The notes: generated by a model not told the origin, from the sequence alone. A stretch of DNA of 64,000 nt from Thiobacillus sp. (GCA_030679915.1 JAUXRY010000041.1:37818-101817), one strand, 5' to 3'; shown: positions 17,186-26,808, counted from the stretch's first letter. Translations and numbers: made by a program.

Positions 17186-17712
17186 AAATGGGTGATCCGC
17201 GGTTGCTGGCGCCTGCGCGTCCGGTGGAGGATTTTGCTTCGCCGGAGTTGGCCCAGTTGATTGTCGATATGCATGTCACCATGCGTGCACTCGATGGTGC
17301 GGGCCTGGCAGCACCGCAAATTGGTGTGGGCCTTCAGGTGGTGATCTTCGAGGTCAATGTGAATCCACTTTTACCCAACCCGCGTTATCCCGATGTTGAG
17401 CCCGTACCTTTTACCGTCCTGATCAACCCGGTGCTTACCCCGTTGTCCGACGTGATGGAGGACGGCTGGGAGGGATGCCTGTCAGTTCCAGGTATGCGCG
17501 GACTGGTGCCACGCCACACTGAGCTGCGCTACCAAGGCTTTGATGCAACAGGCCGGCCAATCGACCGTAGCGTCAGCGGTTTTCATGCGCGCGTGGTCCA
17601 GCACGAAGTCGATCACTTGAACGGCGTGCTTTATCCCATGCGGATTCGTAACCTGCGTGATTTTGGTTACACCGAAACCTTATTCCCCGGACAACACCTG
17701 CAGGACGATTAG
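17164..17712 (+). CDS. def: Peptide deformylase
   Basis: 182 residues. The three deformylase motifs are present: GLAAPQIGV (from residue 47), EGCLSVPG (metal ligand Cys105) and [11 protein letters not shown] (His147 and His151 as metal ligands). It removes the formyl group from nascent proteins. The chosen ATG lies inside the end of rsuA, so translation is probably coupled. This copy is not next to fmt, unlike the usual def-fmt pair, so a second def gene elsewhere in the genome is plausible. Confidence 0.94.
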   Translation: MAIHDVLKMGDPRLLAPARPVEDFASPELAQLIVDMHVTMRALDGAGLAAPQIGVGLQVVIFEVNVNPLLPNPRYPDVEPVPFTVLINPVLTPLSDVMEDGWEGCLSVPGMRGLVPRHTELRYQGFDATGRPIDRSVSGFHARVVQHEVDHLNGVLYPMRIRNLRDFGYTETLFPGQHLQDD

Positions 17713-17729
17713 CCGCTAACGCTGATTTC

Positions 17730-17745
17730 TGGCACGCATTTAGCA
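17730..17745 (+). promoter_or_regulatory. Near-consensus sigma-54 promoter
   Basis: TGGCACGCATTTAGCA matches TGGCACG-N4-TTGCW at every conserved position but one (A for the second T of TTGC), with exact GG/GC spacing and a C before the TGG. It lies 18 bases after the def stop. Transcription would begin near 17756, giving a leader of about 70 bases before the FlaF-like gene. Confidence 0.75.
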
Positions 17746-17828
17746 TGCCTAAAGTTGTTCCGGCCTTTGCCGCTAACTTGCTACGTAGTCGTGGGCGAGG
17801 TGCCCCGGCACAGGCAGCAAGGATACTA

Positions 17829-18212
17829 ATGAATTCAGAACAACAAATCCAGCAAGCCCAACGCCGCATCCGTCCATCCAGCATGATGATGGATGAAGCG
17901 ATTCAGCTCGAGGATCTTGCTGCGCAGTTGATGACCGTGCAGCGGTATTGGAATGCTCCCAGCCGTGAAATTTATCTGGCCGACGCCTTGGCAGAAAGCC
18001 GTGTTGTCTGGCATGGCATTCAGGCTTCACTTGCCGGTAGCACGCTGGCACTGCCGTCGGAAGTGCAGCACAACCTGCTGATCCTTTCGGTTTACGCGGA
18101 TAGCAAGATCAGTGCGTGCGAAGAAAACCCCAACGCTGAAATGCTGAGCAGCCTGATCGCCCTGACGCATACGCTGGCGGGCAGCCTCAAGGAATGGCAG
18201 GTGGCTGCATGA
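17829..18212 (+). CDS. FlaF-like flagellar regulator family protein
   Basis: 127 residues from an ATG with AAGGA six bases upstream. The region REIYLADALAESRVVWHGIQ, then ALPSEVQHNLLILSVYADSK and a closing LIALTHTLAGSLKEW, follows the pattern of bacterial FlaF proteins, which control flagellin translation in alphaproteobacteria (LA.AL...R.LW..L..DL.....LP..LR..L.SL..W). FlaF is not usual in betaproteobacteria and no flagellar gene is near, so the role may differ. It sits behind a sigma-54 promoter, a class often used for flagellar and pilus genes, and its stop overlaps the next small gene (ATGA). Confidence 0.5.
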   Translation: MNSEQQIQQAQRRIRPSSMMMDEAIQLEDLAAQLMTVQRYWNAPSREIYLADALAESRVVWHGIQASLAGSTLALPSEVQHNLLILSVYADSKISACEENPNAEMLSSLIALTHTLAGSLKEWQVAA

Positions 18213-18460
18213 GCCGGCTGACAGACGTGCGGCGTGTCATTGTTATGGCGCATGATAAATCGGATTCGGGTCTGTGCCTGGCCGGTGGCGTGGGGGTAGG
18301 GACCTCAGTTCGCCCCGGTCGGGTTCGTAATCGTACGAAAACCGAGGCAGATGAGAAAGTCAAAAAGCCCGCCAGCGAATCCGTCAAGAAGTCACCGCCG
18401 TCACGCAAGGCTCCGGCGCGCGGGCGCTATGTAGACGAATACGCGCAGCCCGCGCGCTGA
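18209..18460 (+). CDS. Small basic protein coupled to the FlaF-like gene
   Basis: 83 residues, not recognised. The ATG overlaps the stop of the FlaF-like gene in an ATGA junction, which supports real translation. The N-terminal 40 residues are mixed (VRRVIVMAHDKSDSGLCLAG); the second half is rich in Lys, Arg, Pro and Ser (KKPASESVKKSPPSRKAPAR) and probably disordered, perhaps binding nucleic acid or another acidic partner. It converges on the end of glnD 11 bases away. It may simply be the regulated partner of the FlaF-like protein. Confidence 0.5.
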   Translation: MSRLTDVRRVIVMAHDKSDSGLCLAGGVGVGTSVRPGRVRNRTKTEADEKVKKPASESVKKSPPSRKAPARGRYVDEYAQPAR

Positions 18461-18471
18461 CTCGCTTTACC

Positions 18472-21027
18472 TTATTGTTTTAATGCTTCCCGCATGTCGG
18501 CGACCAGCGCTTCAACTCCGGCAGGTATATTCAGCGCCTCACCCAAAATCTGGAAGGTGTCCTCGGCGCGCTCCCCCAGGGTATCGATTTTGGCCGCATA
18601 GACACTCACGTTATGCCGCATCAGCACATCCGCTACTGCAAATAACAATCCGCCACGATCCGCGCAGGTGATCGACAGCATATGGCCATGGCCGGGAGCA
18701 TCGGCTTCCACCCGCACCGTCGTGGGATAGGGATGATGGCGCTGGTGGCGAGACAATCGTCCACGCGGCACACTTTGTATCGGGCGTGTTGGATCAAGGT
18801 CGCATGTCAGTTCGTGTTCCACGAAATTCAGGAAGTCGCGATAGTGGATCCCGCGATTCACCAGATCCATCACCTGGAAACTGTCCAGCGCGTAACCATG
18901 CCGGGTGGTGTGAATCTTGGCTTCAAGAATGGTGTACTGAATCCGGGCAAAGAATCCACAGATGCGGGCAAACAGGTCGGGGCGGCTGGGGGTGTACACC
19001 AGCACCTGGATCCCTTCTCCCGCAGGGGACAGGCGCGCGCGCACGACAGCATCCGGGCTGTCGGTGCGCTGCCACAGCATCCGGGCCTGCCAGGCCATGT
19101 CCAGTGCCTCGAAGCGGGCAAAGTAACGGGCGTCGAGGTGTTGCCATAACGCGTCGGCCGCCGTATTGGGGAGGCCGTACAGGGCGAGGTTGACGCGCGC
19201 CTCCGCTTGCCGGGTGGATGTGTCGGGCAGGGCCACTTCGCCGCTCGTCAGATGCATCCGTGTCGTGTTGTACAGGTCTTCCAGCAACTTGCCTTTCCAG
19301 GCATTCCAGACATGCGGACTGGTGCCGCGGATGTCGGCAACGGTAAGCAAATACAAGGCTGTCAGACGGCGCAGGCTACCGACCTTGGTGGCAAATGCGG
19401 CGATGACATCGGGGTCGCTGATATCTTCTTTCTGCGAGGTTCGTGACATGACCAGATGCGTTCCAACCAGCCAGACAACCAGTTCGCTGTCGGGCTTGTC
19501 GAGCCCATGCTGAGTGCAAAAGCGTTGGGCATCTGCCATGCCCAGCTCGGAGTGGTCACCCCCACGGCCTTTGGCAATGTCGTGAAACAGCGCAGCCAGG
19601 TACAGCAGCTCGGGCTTTTCGAACGTGGTCATCAATTCGCTGGCAAGCGGCAATTCGTGCGCCAACTCCGGCACAGTCAGGCGCCGCACGTTGCGCAATA
19701 CGGTCAGGATGTGTTCGTCCACGGTAAAGACGTGGAACAGGTCGTGCTGCATTTGGCCGACGATGCGGCCGAATGCCGGGATATAGCACCCTAGCAGGCC
19801 ATAGCGGTGCATGGCACGCAGCGCTCGCGTGATACCACGGGGTTGCCGCAGCAGCGACATGAACAGGGCCCGGTGCGCGGGATTGGCGCGGAAGGCCGCA
19901 TTGATGCGTGTGCGCCCACGCCACAGCGCACGAAGAGTTGTCGGTTCGAAGCCCGCTAACGTGGGGCGCTGGGCATACAGGATGAAGGCACGCAGCATTG
20001 CGTCGGGCTTGCGCTTGAAAAGGTCGGCGGTGCGCGCTTCCAGCAGGTTGGCGCGGACCTGGAAGTCGTCATCAATAGGCTGGGGTGGCGCGGTTACCGG
20101 AAACAGGCGTACCCGTAGCGACTGCAGCAGAATATCGTTTGCGCGCTGAATCAGCTTGGCGGCGCGGTAGTACCCCTGCATCAGGTGCTCGCCAGCCCGC
20201 TTGTGTGCGGTGGCGGTCAACCCCAGTTGTGCAGCGAGTTCGGTTTGATAGTCGAAAGCCAATCGATCCTCACGTCGCTTGGCCAGCAGGTGGAGGTGGA
20301 TCCGCAGTCCCGACAGCCCCGTCTCCACATGCGCAATTCGTCGCGCCTCAAGTCGGGTTAGCAGGTTGGCCTGTGCCAGTCCGTTCCATCCCCCGTCAAT
20401 GCCGCATGCCTGCGCTATCCAATGGATCGTATGCAGGTCACGAAGACCGCCCGGACTGTCTTTCAGATTGGGTTCGAGTTTGTAGGCGCTGTCATCGAAG
20501 CGCGCGTGGCGTGCCAACTGCTCGGCCCATTTGCCGTCAAAGAAGTGCTGGGCGTCGAAACGCGCCTGAAAGCGAGTCTTGAATTCGTCGAACAACCCGG
20601 CGGCACCCCACACGAAGCGTGCCTCCATCTGATTGGTTTCCACCGTGATGTCGGCATCGGCCTCGGTAATGCAGGTGTCGATGGTTCGAACGCTATGACC
20701 GATTTCCAGGCCCACGTCCCAGCAGGCCTGTACCCAACTTTCCAGCACAGCTTGTTGATCGGGTGCGGGCTCGCTTGGCAGCAGCAGTAGCACGTCCACA
20801 TCCGAACCCGGAAAAAGTTCACCCCGCCCATAACCCCCCACGGCGGCGAGGCAGAAGCTTGCGGGCAGCGCGACCCGGGTACTCAGTTCCGCCAGCACGC
20901 CATCGACCAGCGCGGCATGGCGGGACAGATAGTGGGAAACCTCGGGCTTCTCGAGATAGGCCGCAGCCAGCGCGGCGCGACCGGATTTGAGCTGTTCGCG
21001 AAGGTCGGCGAACGGGGTATCGTTCAC
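18472..21027 (-). CDS. glnD: PII uridylyltransferase/uridylyl-removing enzyme GlnD
   Basis: 851 residues, full length. Domains in order: nucleotidyltransferase (GGYGRGELFPGSDVDVLLL near residues 65-85), an all-helical linker, an HD phosphohydrolase domain (ALFHDIAKGRGGDHSELG) and two C-terminal ACT domains (VLVYTPSRPDLFARICGFFA and ITCADRGGLLFAVADVL). It adds UMP to PII when glutamine is low and removes it when glutamine is high. The matching PII gene is at 44048-44386. The start overlaps the map stop by four bases (ATGA), so map and glnD are translated as a pair. Confidence 0.96.
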   Translation of the reverse strand: MNDTPFADLREQLKSGRAALAAAYLEKPEVSHYLSRHAALVDGVLAELSTRVALPASFCLAAVGGYGRGELFPGSDVDVLLLLPSEPAPDQQAVLESWVQACWDVGLEIGHSVRTIDTCITEADADITVETNQMEARFVWGAAGLFDEFKTRFQARFDAQHFFDGKWAEQLARHARFDDSAYKLEPNLKDSPGGLRDLHTIHWIAQACGIDGGWNGLAQANLLTRLEARRIAHVETGLSGLRIHLHLLAKRREDRLAFDYQTELAAQLGLTATAHKRAGEHLMQGYYRAAKLIQRANDILLQSLRVRLFPVTAPPQPIDDDFQVRANLLEARTADLFKRKPDAMLRAFILYAQRPTLAGFEPTTLRALWRGRTRINAAFRANPAHRALFMSLLRQPRGITRALRAMHRYGLLGCYIPAFGRIVGQMQHDLFHVFTVDEHILTVLRNVRRLTVPELAHELPLASELMTTFEKPELLYLAALFHDIAKGRGGDHSELGMADAQRFCTQHGLDKPDSELVVWLVGTHLVMSRTSQKEDISDPDVIAAFATKVGSLRRLTALYLLTVADIRGTSPHVWNAWKGKLLEDLYNTTRMHLTSGEVALPDTSTRQAEARVNLALYGLPNTAADALWQHLDARYFARFEALDMAWQARMLWQRTDSPDAVVRARLSPAGEGIQVLVYTPSRPDLFARICGFFARIQYTILEAKIHTTRHGYALDSFQVMDLVNRGIHYRDFLNFVEHELTCDLDPTRPIQSVPRGRLSRHQRHHPYPTTVRVEADAPGHGHMLSITCADRGGLLFAVADVLMRHNVSVYAAKIDTLGERAEDTFQILGEALNIPAGVEALVADMREALKQ

Positions 21028-21833
21028 GCCGCCGACAGGATGCGGTCGGGGGTGGCTGGGCTGCCTACAGATACGGTCAATACTTCATAGCCTGTATCTG
21101 TGACCAGTATGGTGTGTTCCCATTGTGCCGACAGGCTACGATCCTTGGTGGTGATGGTCCAGCCGTCTGGCATCTGGCGAATGTCGCGTCGGCCGGCATT
21201 GATCATGGGTTCGATGGTGAAGGTCATGCCGGTTTCGAGTCGCAAGCCGGTACCCGCTTTGCCGTAATGCAGCACCTGGGGGTCTTCGTGGAAATTAAGA
21301 CCGATGCCATGGCCGCAAAATTCGCGCACTACGCTGTAGCCACTGTTTTCGGCAAACTGCTGGATCGCATGGCCGACATCGCCCAGCCGTGCGCCTGGCT
21401 TGACGTGTGAAATGCCAATCCACATGGATTCATAGGTGATCTGGATCAGGCGTTTGGCCTGAACCGTAACATCGCCTACAGCAAACATGCGACTGGTGTC
21501 GCCGTGCCAGCCATCCTTGATCACCGTGATGTCGAGGTTCACGATATCGCCGTTTTTGAGCAGCTTGTCGCCTGGAACGCCATGACACACCTGATTGTTG
21601 ACCGATGTGCAGATCGATTTGGGATAGGGCGCATGGCCGGGCGGCGCATAGTTCAGCGGCGCCGGAATTGTGCCCTGCACGTTGATCATGTAGTCGTGGC
21701 AGAGTTTGTCGAGTTCACCGGTGGTGACACCGGGTTTGACGAAGGGCGTGATGTAATCGAGGACTTCCGAGCCGAGCCGGCCGGCGATGCGCATGCCTTC
21801 GATTTCAGAGCCTGTTTTGATGGTGACAGTCAT
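21024..21833 (-). CDS. map: Methionine aminopeptidase, type I
   Basis: 269 residues. The metal-binding residues of the pita-bread fold lie in NLDITVIKDGWHGDTSRMF (two Asp), CGHGIGLNFHEDPQVLHYG (His) and TFTIEPMINAG and WEHTILVTD (two Glu). It trims the initiator Met after deformylation, so it works directly after peptide deformylase, encoded 3 kb away. It is transcribed divergently from rpsB, the classical arrangement in proteobacteria. A TAGAAT -10-like box lies on the minus strand at 21866-21861. Confidence 0.96.
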   Translation of the reverse strand: MTVTIKTGSEIEGMRIAGRLGSEVLDYITPFVKPGVTTGELDKLCHDYMINVQGTIPAPLNYAPPGHAPYPKSICTSVNNQVCHGVPGDKLLKNGDIVNLDITVIKDGWHGDTSRMFAVGDVTVQAKRLIQITYESMWIGISHVKPGARLGDVGHAIQQFAENSGYSVVREFCGHGIGLNFHEDPQVLHYGKAGTGLRLETGMTFTIEPMINAGRRDIRQMPDGWTITTKDRSLSAQWEHTILVTDTGYEVLTVSVGSPATPDRILSAA

Positions 21834-22022
21834 GGGGCATAGGACGTGGGGTAAATATGCATTCTATCGCGCCCGTAGCAGGACAAAACAACCCTGAAAG
21901 GGTTATGGGCACTTACACCGGCAATTGGGCCAGCCCTGATGGCATGTGTCGGGTATTAGCCAAGCGTTTCTTGGGGATTTTGATTTGGGTAAGCGGGCTT
22001 GACTACCGAAGACGGTTTTCCC
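21834..22022. other. Divergent map/rpsB control region, map side
   Basis: About 190 non-coding bases. It holds a minus-strand TAGAAT (21866-21861) as a likely -10 for map, and a 6-bp inverted repeat AACCCT/AGGGTT around GAA (21890-21904). No conserved gene is seen. The rpsB promoter and leader lie to its right. Confidence 0.5.
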
Positions 22023-22051
22023 TTGAAAAATCAGCCTGATGGCATTAGAAT
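22023..22051 (+). promoter_or_regulatory. Strong sigma-70 promoter of the rpsB operon
   Basis: TTGAAA (22023-22028) and TAGAAT (22046-22051) are separated by exactly 17 bases, five and four or more positions from consensus respectively. It drives a leader of about 115 bases into rpsB and probably the whole operon downstream. Confidence 0.75.
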
Positions 22052-22097
22052 CGCCGGCTGTCCGGAATCGTTCGGATAAATACGCACATCTGTCATT

Positions 22098-22166
22098 AAA
22101 GGGTGGTTGCACGTTCAACTAACAAACGTGCGGCTGCTGACGGGTGGAGGCTCAACCCTTTAGGAG
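22098..22166 (+). promoter_or_regulatory. Candidate structured rpsB leader (S2 autoregulation site)
   Basis: AAAGGGT-GG-TTG (22098-22109) can pair with CAACCCTTT (22153-22161), enclosing a CACGTT/AACGTG hairpin (22110-22130). The closing strand ends right at the AGGAG ribosome site (22162-22166), so the structure could control translation start. Ribosomal protein S2 is known to repress rpsB-tsf through the rpsB leader in E. coli. That this leader does the same here is inference. Confidence 0.5.
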
Positions 22167-22172
22167 TTTTAC

Positions 22173-22919
22173 ATGTCAGTCACAATGCGCCAAATGCTGG
22201 AAGCCGGTGTCCACTTCGGTCACCAAACCCGTTTCTGGAACCCCAAGATGGCTCCGTACATCTTCGGCCATCGCAGCAAAATTCACATCGTCAACCTGGA
22301 AAAATCGCTGCCGATGTTTCAGGATGCACAAAAATTCGTCCGTAAGGTTTCGTCGAACAAAGGTACCGTCCTCTTCGTCGGCACCAAGCGTGCTGCACGT
22401 GACATCGTGCGTGAAGAAGCCCAGCGTGCCGGTATGCCTTACGTCGACAACCGCTGGCTGGGCGGCATGCTGACCAACTTCAAGACGGTCAAGCAATCGA
22501 TCAAGCGTCTGAACGATCTGGAAGCCTCGCTGGCCGAGCCGGGTCGTCTGTCGAAAAAGGAAACACTGACCGTTCAGCGCGAAGTCGACAAGCTGGAACG
22601 CAGCCTGGGTGGCATCCGCGAAATGGGCGGCCTGCCTGACGCGCTGTTCATTATCGACGTCGGCTACCAGAAGGGCGCCGTCGTCGAAGCCAAGAAGCTG
22701 GGGATTCCGGTCATTGGCGTGGTGGACACCAACAACAGCCCCGAAGGCCTGGATTACGTGATACCGGGTAATGATGACTCGGCGCGTGCGATTCGCCTGT
22801 ATGCACGTGGTATGGCCGATGCGGCGCTGGAAGGCCGCGCTCAGGTCATCAGCGAGATCGTTGGCGGCGAAGAGTTCATCGAAGTTGAAGAAGAAGAGGG
22901 TGGCGTAGCCGCTGAATAA
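22173..22919 (+). CDS. rpsB: 30S ribosomal protein S2
   Basis: 248 residues, starting [20 protein letters not shown], the invariant S2 opening. Further S2 segments are [33 protein letters not shown] and [20 protein letters not shown]. The C-terminal tail is Glu-rich ([10 protein letters not shown]). First gene of a long operon that continues with tsf, pyrH and frr, all in the standard order. Confidence 0.98.
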   Translation: MSVTMRQMLEAGVHFGHQTRFWNPKMAPYIFGHRSKIHIVNLEKSLPMFQDAQKFVRKVSSNKGTVLFVGTKRAARDIVREEAQRAGMPYVDNRWLGGMLTNFKTVKQSIKRLNDLEASLAEPGRLSKKETLTVQREVDKLERSLGGIREMGGLPDALFIIDVGYQKGAVVEAKKLGIPVIGVVDTNNSPEGLDYVIPGNDDSARAIRLYARGMADAALEGRAQVISEIVGGEEFIEVEEEEGGVAAE

Positions 22920-22937
22920 GCGCGACTCGCTGCTGCG

Positions 22938-22990
22938 TCGCCGGAGCAATCCGGCGAGCGTATTCAAGGGGGGGGCGTTTGCCCCTCTTT
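22938..22990 (+). promoter_or_regulatory. Two hairpins between rpsB and tsf (possible attenuator)
   Basis: The first is an 8-bp perfect stem TCGCCGGA/TCCGGCGA closed by a GCAA tetraloop (22938-22957). The second is a G-rich/C-rich stem around GTTT (about 22968-22985) followed by TCTTTCTGT, which resembles a weak intrinsic terminator. An intergenic attenuator would set the S2 to EF-Ts ratio. Confidence 0.5.
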
Positions 22991-23036
22991 CTGTATTGAA
23001 ACTGGCTGTATCGAAACCGAATTGAAGGAGTGCAAC

Positions 23037-23909
23037 ATGGCAGAAATTACTGCAAGCATGGTTAAAGAGCTGCGCGAAAAAACCGACGCGCCGATGATGG
23101 ACTGTAAGAAAGCGCTGACCGAAGCGGGTGGCGATATGCAAAAAGCCGATGAAATCCTGCGCGTGCGTTTTGGTAACAAGGCCGCCAAGAGCGCGAGCCG
23201 GGTTGCTGCTGAAGGTGTTGTCACGATTGCCATCAGTGCCGATGGCAAATCGGCTGCCATGGTGGAAGTGAACTGCGAAACCGATTTCGTGGCCAAGAAT
23301 GACGACTTCCTGGCGTTGTCCAACGCGCTGGCCGATATGGTGTTGAAGCAGAATCCGGCCGACGTGGCTGCCTTGTCCGCATTGCCGCACAATGGCACCA
23401 CTGTGGAAGCGTTCCGCACCGAGTTGGTGGGCAAGATGGGCGAAAACATGTCTATACGCCGCTTTGTCCGCCTCGACGGTCAGGGCAAATTCGCCAGCTA
23501 CATCCACAGTGGCAAGATTGGTGTGCTGGTCGATGTGACGGGCGACGAAGCCCTGGCGCGCGACATTGCCATGCACATCGCTGCATCCAAGCCGAAGTCG
23601 CTGGACGCATCGGGCGTGTCGCCGGATCTGCTGGATACGGAACGTCGCATTGCCATCGAGAAAGCCAAGGAAGCCGGCAAGCCGGAAGCCATGCTGGAAA
23701 AAATTGCCGAAGGTACGGTTCAAAAGTACCTCAAGGAAGTCACGTTGTTGTCGCAGCCTTTCGTCAAGGATGACAAGCAAACCGTCGAGCAGGTACTCAA
23801 GTCGAAAAGCTCGCAGTGTCACGGTTTCGTGATGCTGGTAGTGGGTGAAGGCATCGAAAAGAAAGTAACCGACTTCGCAGCTGAAGTGGCCGCTGCCGGC
23901 AAGGTTTAA
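23037..23909 (+). CDS. tsf: Elongation factor Ts
   Basis: 290 residues. The start [20 protein letters not shown] is the invariant EF-Ts N terminus and is preceded by AAGGAG; an in-frame ATG five codons upstream is not used. The TDFV signature occurs in [13 protein letters not shown], and the core and coiled-coil domains follow. EF-Ts recharges EF-Tu with GTP. It is the second gene of the rpsB operon. Confidence 0.98.
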   Translation: MAEITASMVKELREKTDAPMMDCKKALTEAGGDMQKADEILRVRFGNKAAKSASRVAAEGVVTIAISADGKSAAMVEVNCETDFVAKNDDFLALSNALADMVLKQNPADVAALSALPHNGTTVEAFRTELVGKMGENMSIRRFVRLDGQGKFASYIHSGKIGVLVDVTGDEALARDIAMHIAASKPKSLDASGVSPDLLDTERRIAIEKAKEAGKPEAMLEKIAEGTVQKYLKEVTLLSQPFVKDDKQTVEQVLKSKSSQCHGFVMLVVGEGIEKKVTDFAAEVAAAGKV

Positions 23910-23915
23910 TCCAGC

Positions 23916-24629
23916 ATGGCCGCCATCCGACGCATCCTGCTGAAGTTGTCCGGCGAGGCCCTGATGGGGCCCGAAGGCTTTGGCTACCATGGCGAAACCA
24001 TGGCCGGTTTTGTCGCCCAGATCCGCGAAGTGGCGGCGTTGGGCGTGCAGGTGGGGATAGTCGTCGGGGGCGGAAATCTGTTTCGCGGCGCCACCGGCGC
24101 ATTGTCTGGAATGAACCGCGCCAATGCCGATTCGATGGGCATGCTGGCCACGGTGATGAATGCGCTGGCGTTGAAAGATGCGTTGCAACAATCGGGTGTC
24201 GATGCGCGCGTGCAGACGGCGGTCCATATCAGCCACGTCGGCGAGGCGTTTGATCGTGATGTCGCGGTGCGTCATCTGGAAGCCGGGCGGGTCGTGATAT
24301 TTGGTGGCGGCACGGGCAACCCGTTCTTCACCACGGATACCGCGGCTGCGCTGCGTGCCGCCGAGATCGATGCCGATTTGTTGATCAAGGCGACCAAGGT
24401 TGATGGGGTGTATTCCGCCGACCCGAACAAGGACGCAACGGCAACGCGTTACGAAACCCTCGGTTTCGATGAGGCAATCGCCAAAAATCTGGGTGTGCTG
24501 GATACCGCCGCTTTTGCCTTGTGTCGCGAACAGAAACTGACGCTGGTTGTGTTCAATGTTTTCAAGGCCGGCGCGTTGAAGCGCGTGGTGATGGGTGAAA
24601 ACGAAGGCACGCGAGTGTCCTTGAGTTGA
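23916..24629 (+). CDS. pyrH: UMP kinase
   Basis: 237 residues of the amino-acid kinase fold: [45 protein letters not shown] and [21 protein letters not shown] are the conserved nucleotide and UMP contacts. It phosphorylates UMP to UDP and is controlled by GTP and UTP in related bacteria. Six bases separate it from tsf and nine from frr. Confidence 0.97.
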   Translation: MAAIRRILLKLSGEALMGPEGFGYHGETMAGFVAQIREVAALGVQVGIVVGGGNLFRGATGALSGMNRANADSMGMLATVMNALALKDALQQSGVDARVQTAVHISHVGEAFDRDVAVRHLEAGRVVIFGGGTGNPFFTTDTAAALRAAEIDADLLIKATKVDGVYSADPNKDATATRYETLGFDEAIAKNLGVLDTAAFALCREQKLTLVVFNVFKAGALKRVVMGENEGTRVSLS

Positions 24630-24638
24630 GGAGTTGAA

Positions 24639-25208
24639 ATGGCTGAAATGAGTATTGCCGAAATCAAACAATCTGCCGAAGATAAAATGGGCAAAACGCT
24701 GGAATCGTTGAAAGTCGATTTGGCGAAAGTTCGCACCGGGCGCGCGCATGTCGGCATTCTCGATCATGTGATGGTCGACTATTACGGCAGCCCCACTGCA
24801 GTGCCGCTGGTGTCGAACGTGTCGCTGATCGACAGCCGGACGATAGGCGTACAGCCATGGGAAAAAAACATGGTCGCCAAGATCGAGAAGGCGATACGCG
24901 ACTCTGATCTGGGCCTCAACCCATCCACTTACGGGGATGTGATCCGGGTGCCTACGCCGTCACTGACCGAAGAGCGTCGCCGCGACCTGATCAAGGTGGT
25001 GCGCAACGAAGCAGAAGGTGCGCGCGTGGCAATCCGCAATATACGCCGCGATGCCAACGGTACCGTCAAAGACATGGTCAAGGACAAGACCGCGACGGAA
25101 GACGAAGAGCGTCGCACCCAGGACGAGGTGCAAAAGCTCACCGACAAATTTATCGGCGAAATCGACAAGATGCTGGCCGATAAAGAGAAAGACCTGCTCG
25201 CAGTCTGA
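24639..25208 (+). CDS. frr: Ribosome recycling factor
   Basis: 189 residues. The three-helix bundle is visible ([20 protein letters not shown], then VRTGRAH), with the compact domain [18 protein letters not shown] and [17 protein letters not shown]. With EF-G it splits post-termination ribosomes. GAGGAG lies at the normal distance before the ATG. Confidence 0.97.
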   Translation: MAEMSIAEIKQSAEDKMGKTLESLKVDLAKVRTGRAHVGILDHVMVDYYGSPTAVPLVSNVSLIDSRTIGVQPWEKNMVAKIEKAIRDSDLGLNPSTYGDVIRVPTPSLTEERRRDLIKVVRNEAEGARVAIRNIRRDANGTVKDMVKDKTATEDEERRTQDEVQKLTDKFIGEIDKMLADKEKDLLAV

Positions 25209-25217
25209 GCATCCCTG

Positions 25218-25979
25218 GTGAGCATATTCGGCGTGTCTGACCGCGCGAAGCAAACTACTCCAATCAGTCCTGATGTGCCTCGGCACATTGCTATCATCAT
25301 GGATGGCAATGGCCGCTGGGCGAAGCGCCGGTTGATGCCGCGAGTAGCCGGCCATCGCAAGGGCGTTGAGGCCTTGCGCGGCGTCATCCGAGCGTGTGCC
25401 GAACGCGGCGTGTCGCATCTGACCGTTTTCGCCTTCAGCTCTGAAAACTGGCGACGTCCACAGGAAGAAGTCACCTTGTTGATGGAGTTGTTCATGCGCG
25501 CACTGGAAAACGAGGTCGCACGCCTGCACGAAAACGAGATCCGGTTTCGCGTGATCGGCGACTTGTCGGGATTTTCGGAACGCATCCAGTCTCTGATCCG
25601 AGACGCTGAAGCGCTCACCCTCAACAACACGCGCCTTACGTTTACCGTTGCCGCCAACTATGGCGGGCGGTGGGATATCGTGCAGGCCGTCAAGCGTTTG
25701 ATGGAATCGGGTGTAGCGCCAGACGCTGTCAATGAAGCCTTGCTGGCACAACAGCTCAGCGTGGCCGATGTGCCCGAACCGGATCTCTTTATCCGTACTG
25801 GCGGCGAGCAGCGCATCAGTAATTTTCTGTTGTGGCAACTGGCTTATACCGAGTTGCATTTCACCGATGCCTTGTGGCCCGACTTTGATGCGAAGGCGCT
25901 AGACGCAGCGATCACGTCTTACCGTGCCCGTGAGCGTCGGTTTGGCCGAACCAGCGATCAGGTTCGCGCTTCGTCGTGA
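25218..25979 (+). CDS. uppS: Undecaprenyl pyrophosphate synthase (cis-prenyltransferase)
   Basis: 253 residues with a GTG start nine bases after frr. The active-site motif [16 protein letters not shown] carries the catalytic Asp, and [11 protein letters not shown] and [20 protein letters not shown] are the other family signatures. It makes the C55 lipid carrier needed for peptidoglycan and O-antigen. Dxr in the same operon supplies its isoprenoid precursors. Confidence 0.96.
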   Translation: MSIFGVSDRAKQTTPISPDVPRHIAIIMDGNGRWAKRRLMPRVAGHRKGVEALRGVIRACAERGVSHLTVFAFSSENWRRPQEEVTLLMELFMRALENEVARLHENEIRFRVIGDLSGFSERIQSLIRDAEALTLNNTRLTFTVAANYGGRWDIVQAVKRLMESGVAPDAVNEALLAQQLSVADVPEPDLFIRTGGEQRISNFLLWQLAYTELHFTDALWPDFDAKALDAAITSYRARERRFGRTSDQVRASS

Positions 25980-26001
25980 TGATTTACCTGGAATTGAATC
26001 A

Positions 26002-26808
26002 ATGACACCACTATTCAGACGGGTGCTAACAGCCTTGGTCATGCTGGGCGTATTTGTATCTGCTGTGTTGTGGGCCCCGGGTTGGTTGTGGGCGGCTTTG
26101 ACGGCGGGGGTCGCTGGCCTGGCTGCTTATGAATGGGCGCGCCTGAGTGATTTCCCACCGCTGACAGCACGCGTTTATGCAGCATTACTGGCGCTTACGG
26201 CGTTGGCTTTACCCTATGTTTTGGCTGAAACCTGGCCTGCATTTCAGGCGGGGCTCATCGTGCTGGCAATGGGGTTCTGGCTGGTCGTTGCCCCACTGTG
26301 GTTGCTCAGCCAATGGCGTGCGCAGCAGGTATTTGTCCGAGCGCTGGTCGGCGTCGTGCTGATATTGCCGACCTGGGTGGCACTCCAGTACTTGCATTCG
26401 CGCGGCCCCGGAGTATTGCTGGGCGTGATGGCGATTGTCTGGATTGCCGATACCGCAGCCTATTTTTCCGGACGTCATTTTGGACATCGCAAACTCGCAC
26501 CTACCATCAGTCCGGGCAAAACCTGGGAAGGCGTAGTGGGCGCATGGATCGCGCTCGCGCTGTATGCTGTTGGATTGAGTTTATGGGTCGGGATGCCCTT
26601 GTTGTCGCTGGTGCTTATGGTGTCGGGATTGCTCTATCTGTCAGTGTTGGGCGATTTGTTCGAGTCATGGATCAAGCGCGTTTCCGGCATGAAAGACAGC
26701 GGCAACACGCTGCCGGGCCATGGCGGCGTGCTTGATCGGATTGATGCCCTGACCTCCACCTTGCCGATCGCCACGGGCATGTTGATGTGGCTGGAGCACG
26801 CTGTATGA
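26002..26808 (+). CDS. cdsA: Phosphatidate cytidylyltransferase
   Basis: 268 residues with about eight membrane helices. The CDP-alcohol signature is near the C terminus: [20 protein letters not shown], then [14 protein letters not shown]. It turns phosphatidic acid and CTP into CDP-diacylglycerol for phospholipid synthesis in the inner membrane. The start is the ATG after the uppS stop; a frame extending upstream into uppS is a shadow. Its stop overlaps the dxr start (ATGA). Confidence 0.94.
   Translation: MTPLFRRVLTALVMLGVFVSAVLWAPGWLWAALTAGVAGLAAYEWARLSDFPPLTARVYAALLALTALALPYVLAETWPAFQAGLIVLAMGFWLVVAPLWLLSQWRAQQVFVRALVGVVLILPTWVALQYLHSRGPGVLLGVMAIVWIADTAAYFSGRHFGHRKLAPTISPGKTWEGVVGAWIALALYAVGLSLWVGMPLLSLVLMVSGLLYLSVLGDLFESWIKRVSGMKDSGNTLPGHGGVLDRIDALTSTLPIATGMLMWLEHAV

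Noticed and set aside
22176..24767. Very long open frame (863 codons) on the minus strand across rpsB, tsf and pyrH
   Set aside because: It lies exactly opposite three conserved genes, has low-complexity His/Gln/Arg-rich content typical of antisense frames in high-G+C DNA, and matches no family.
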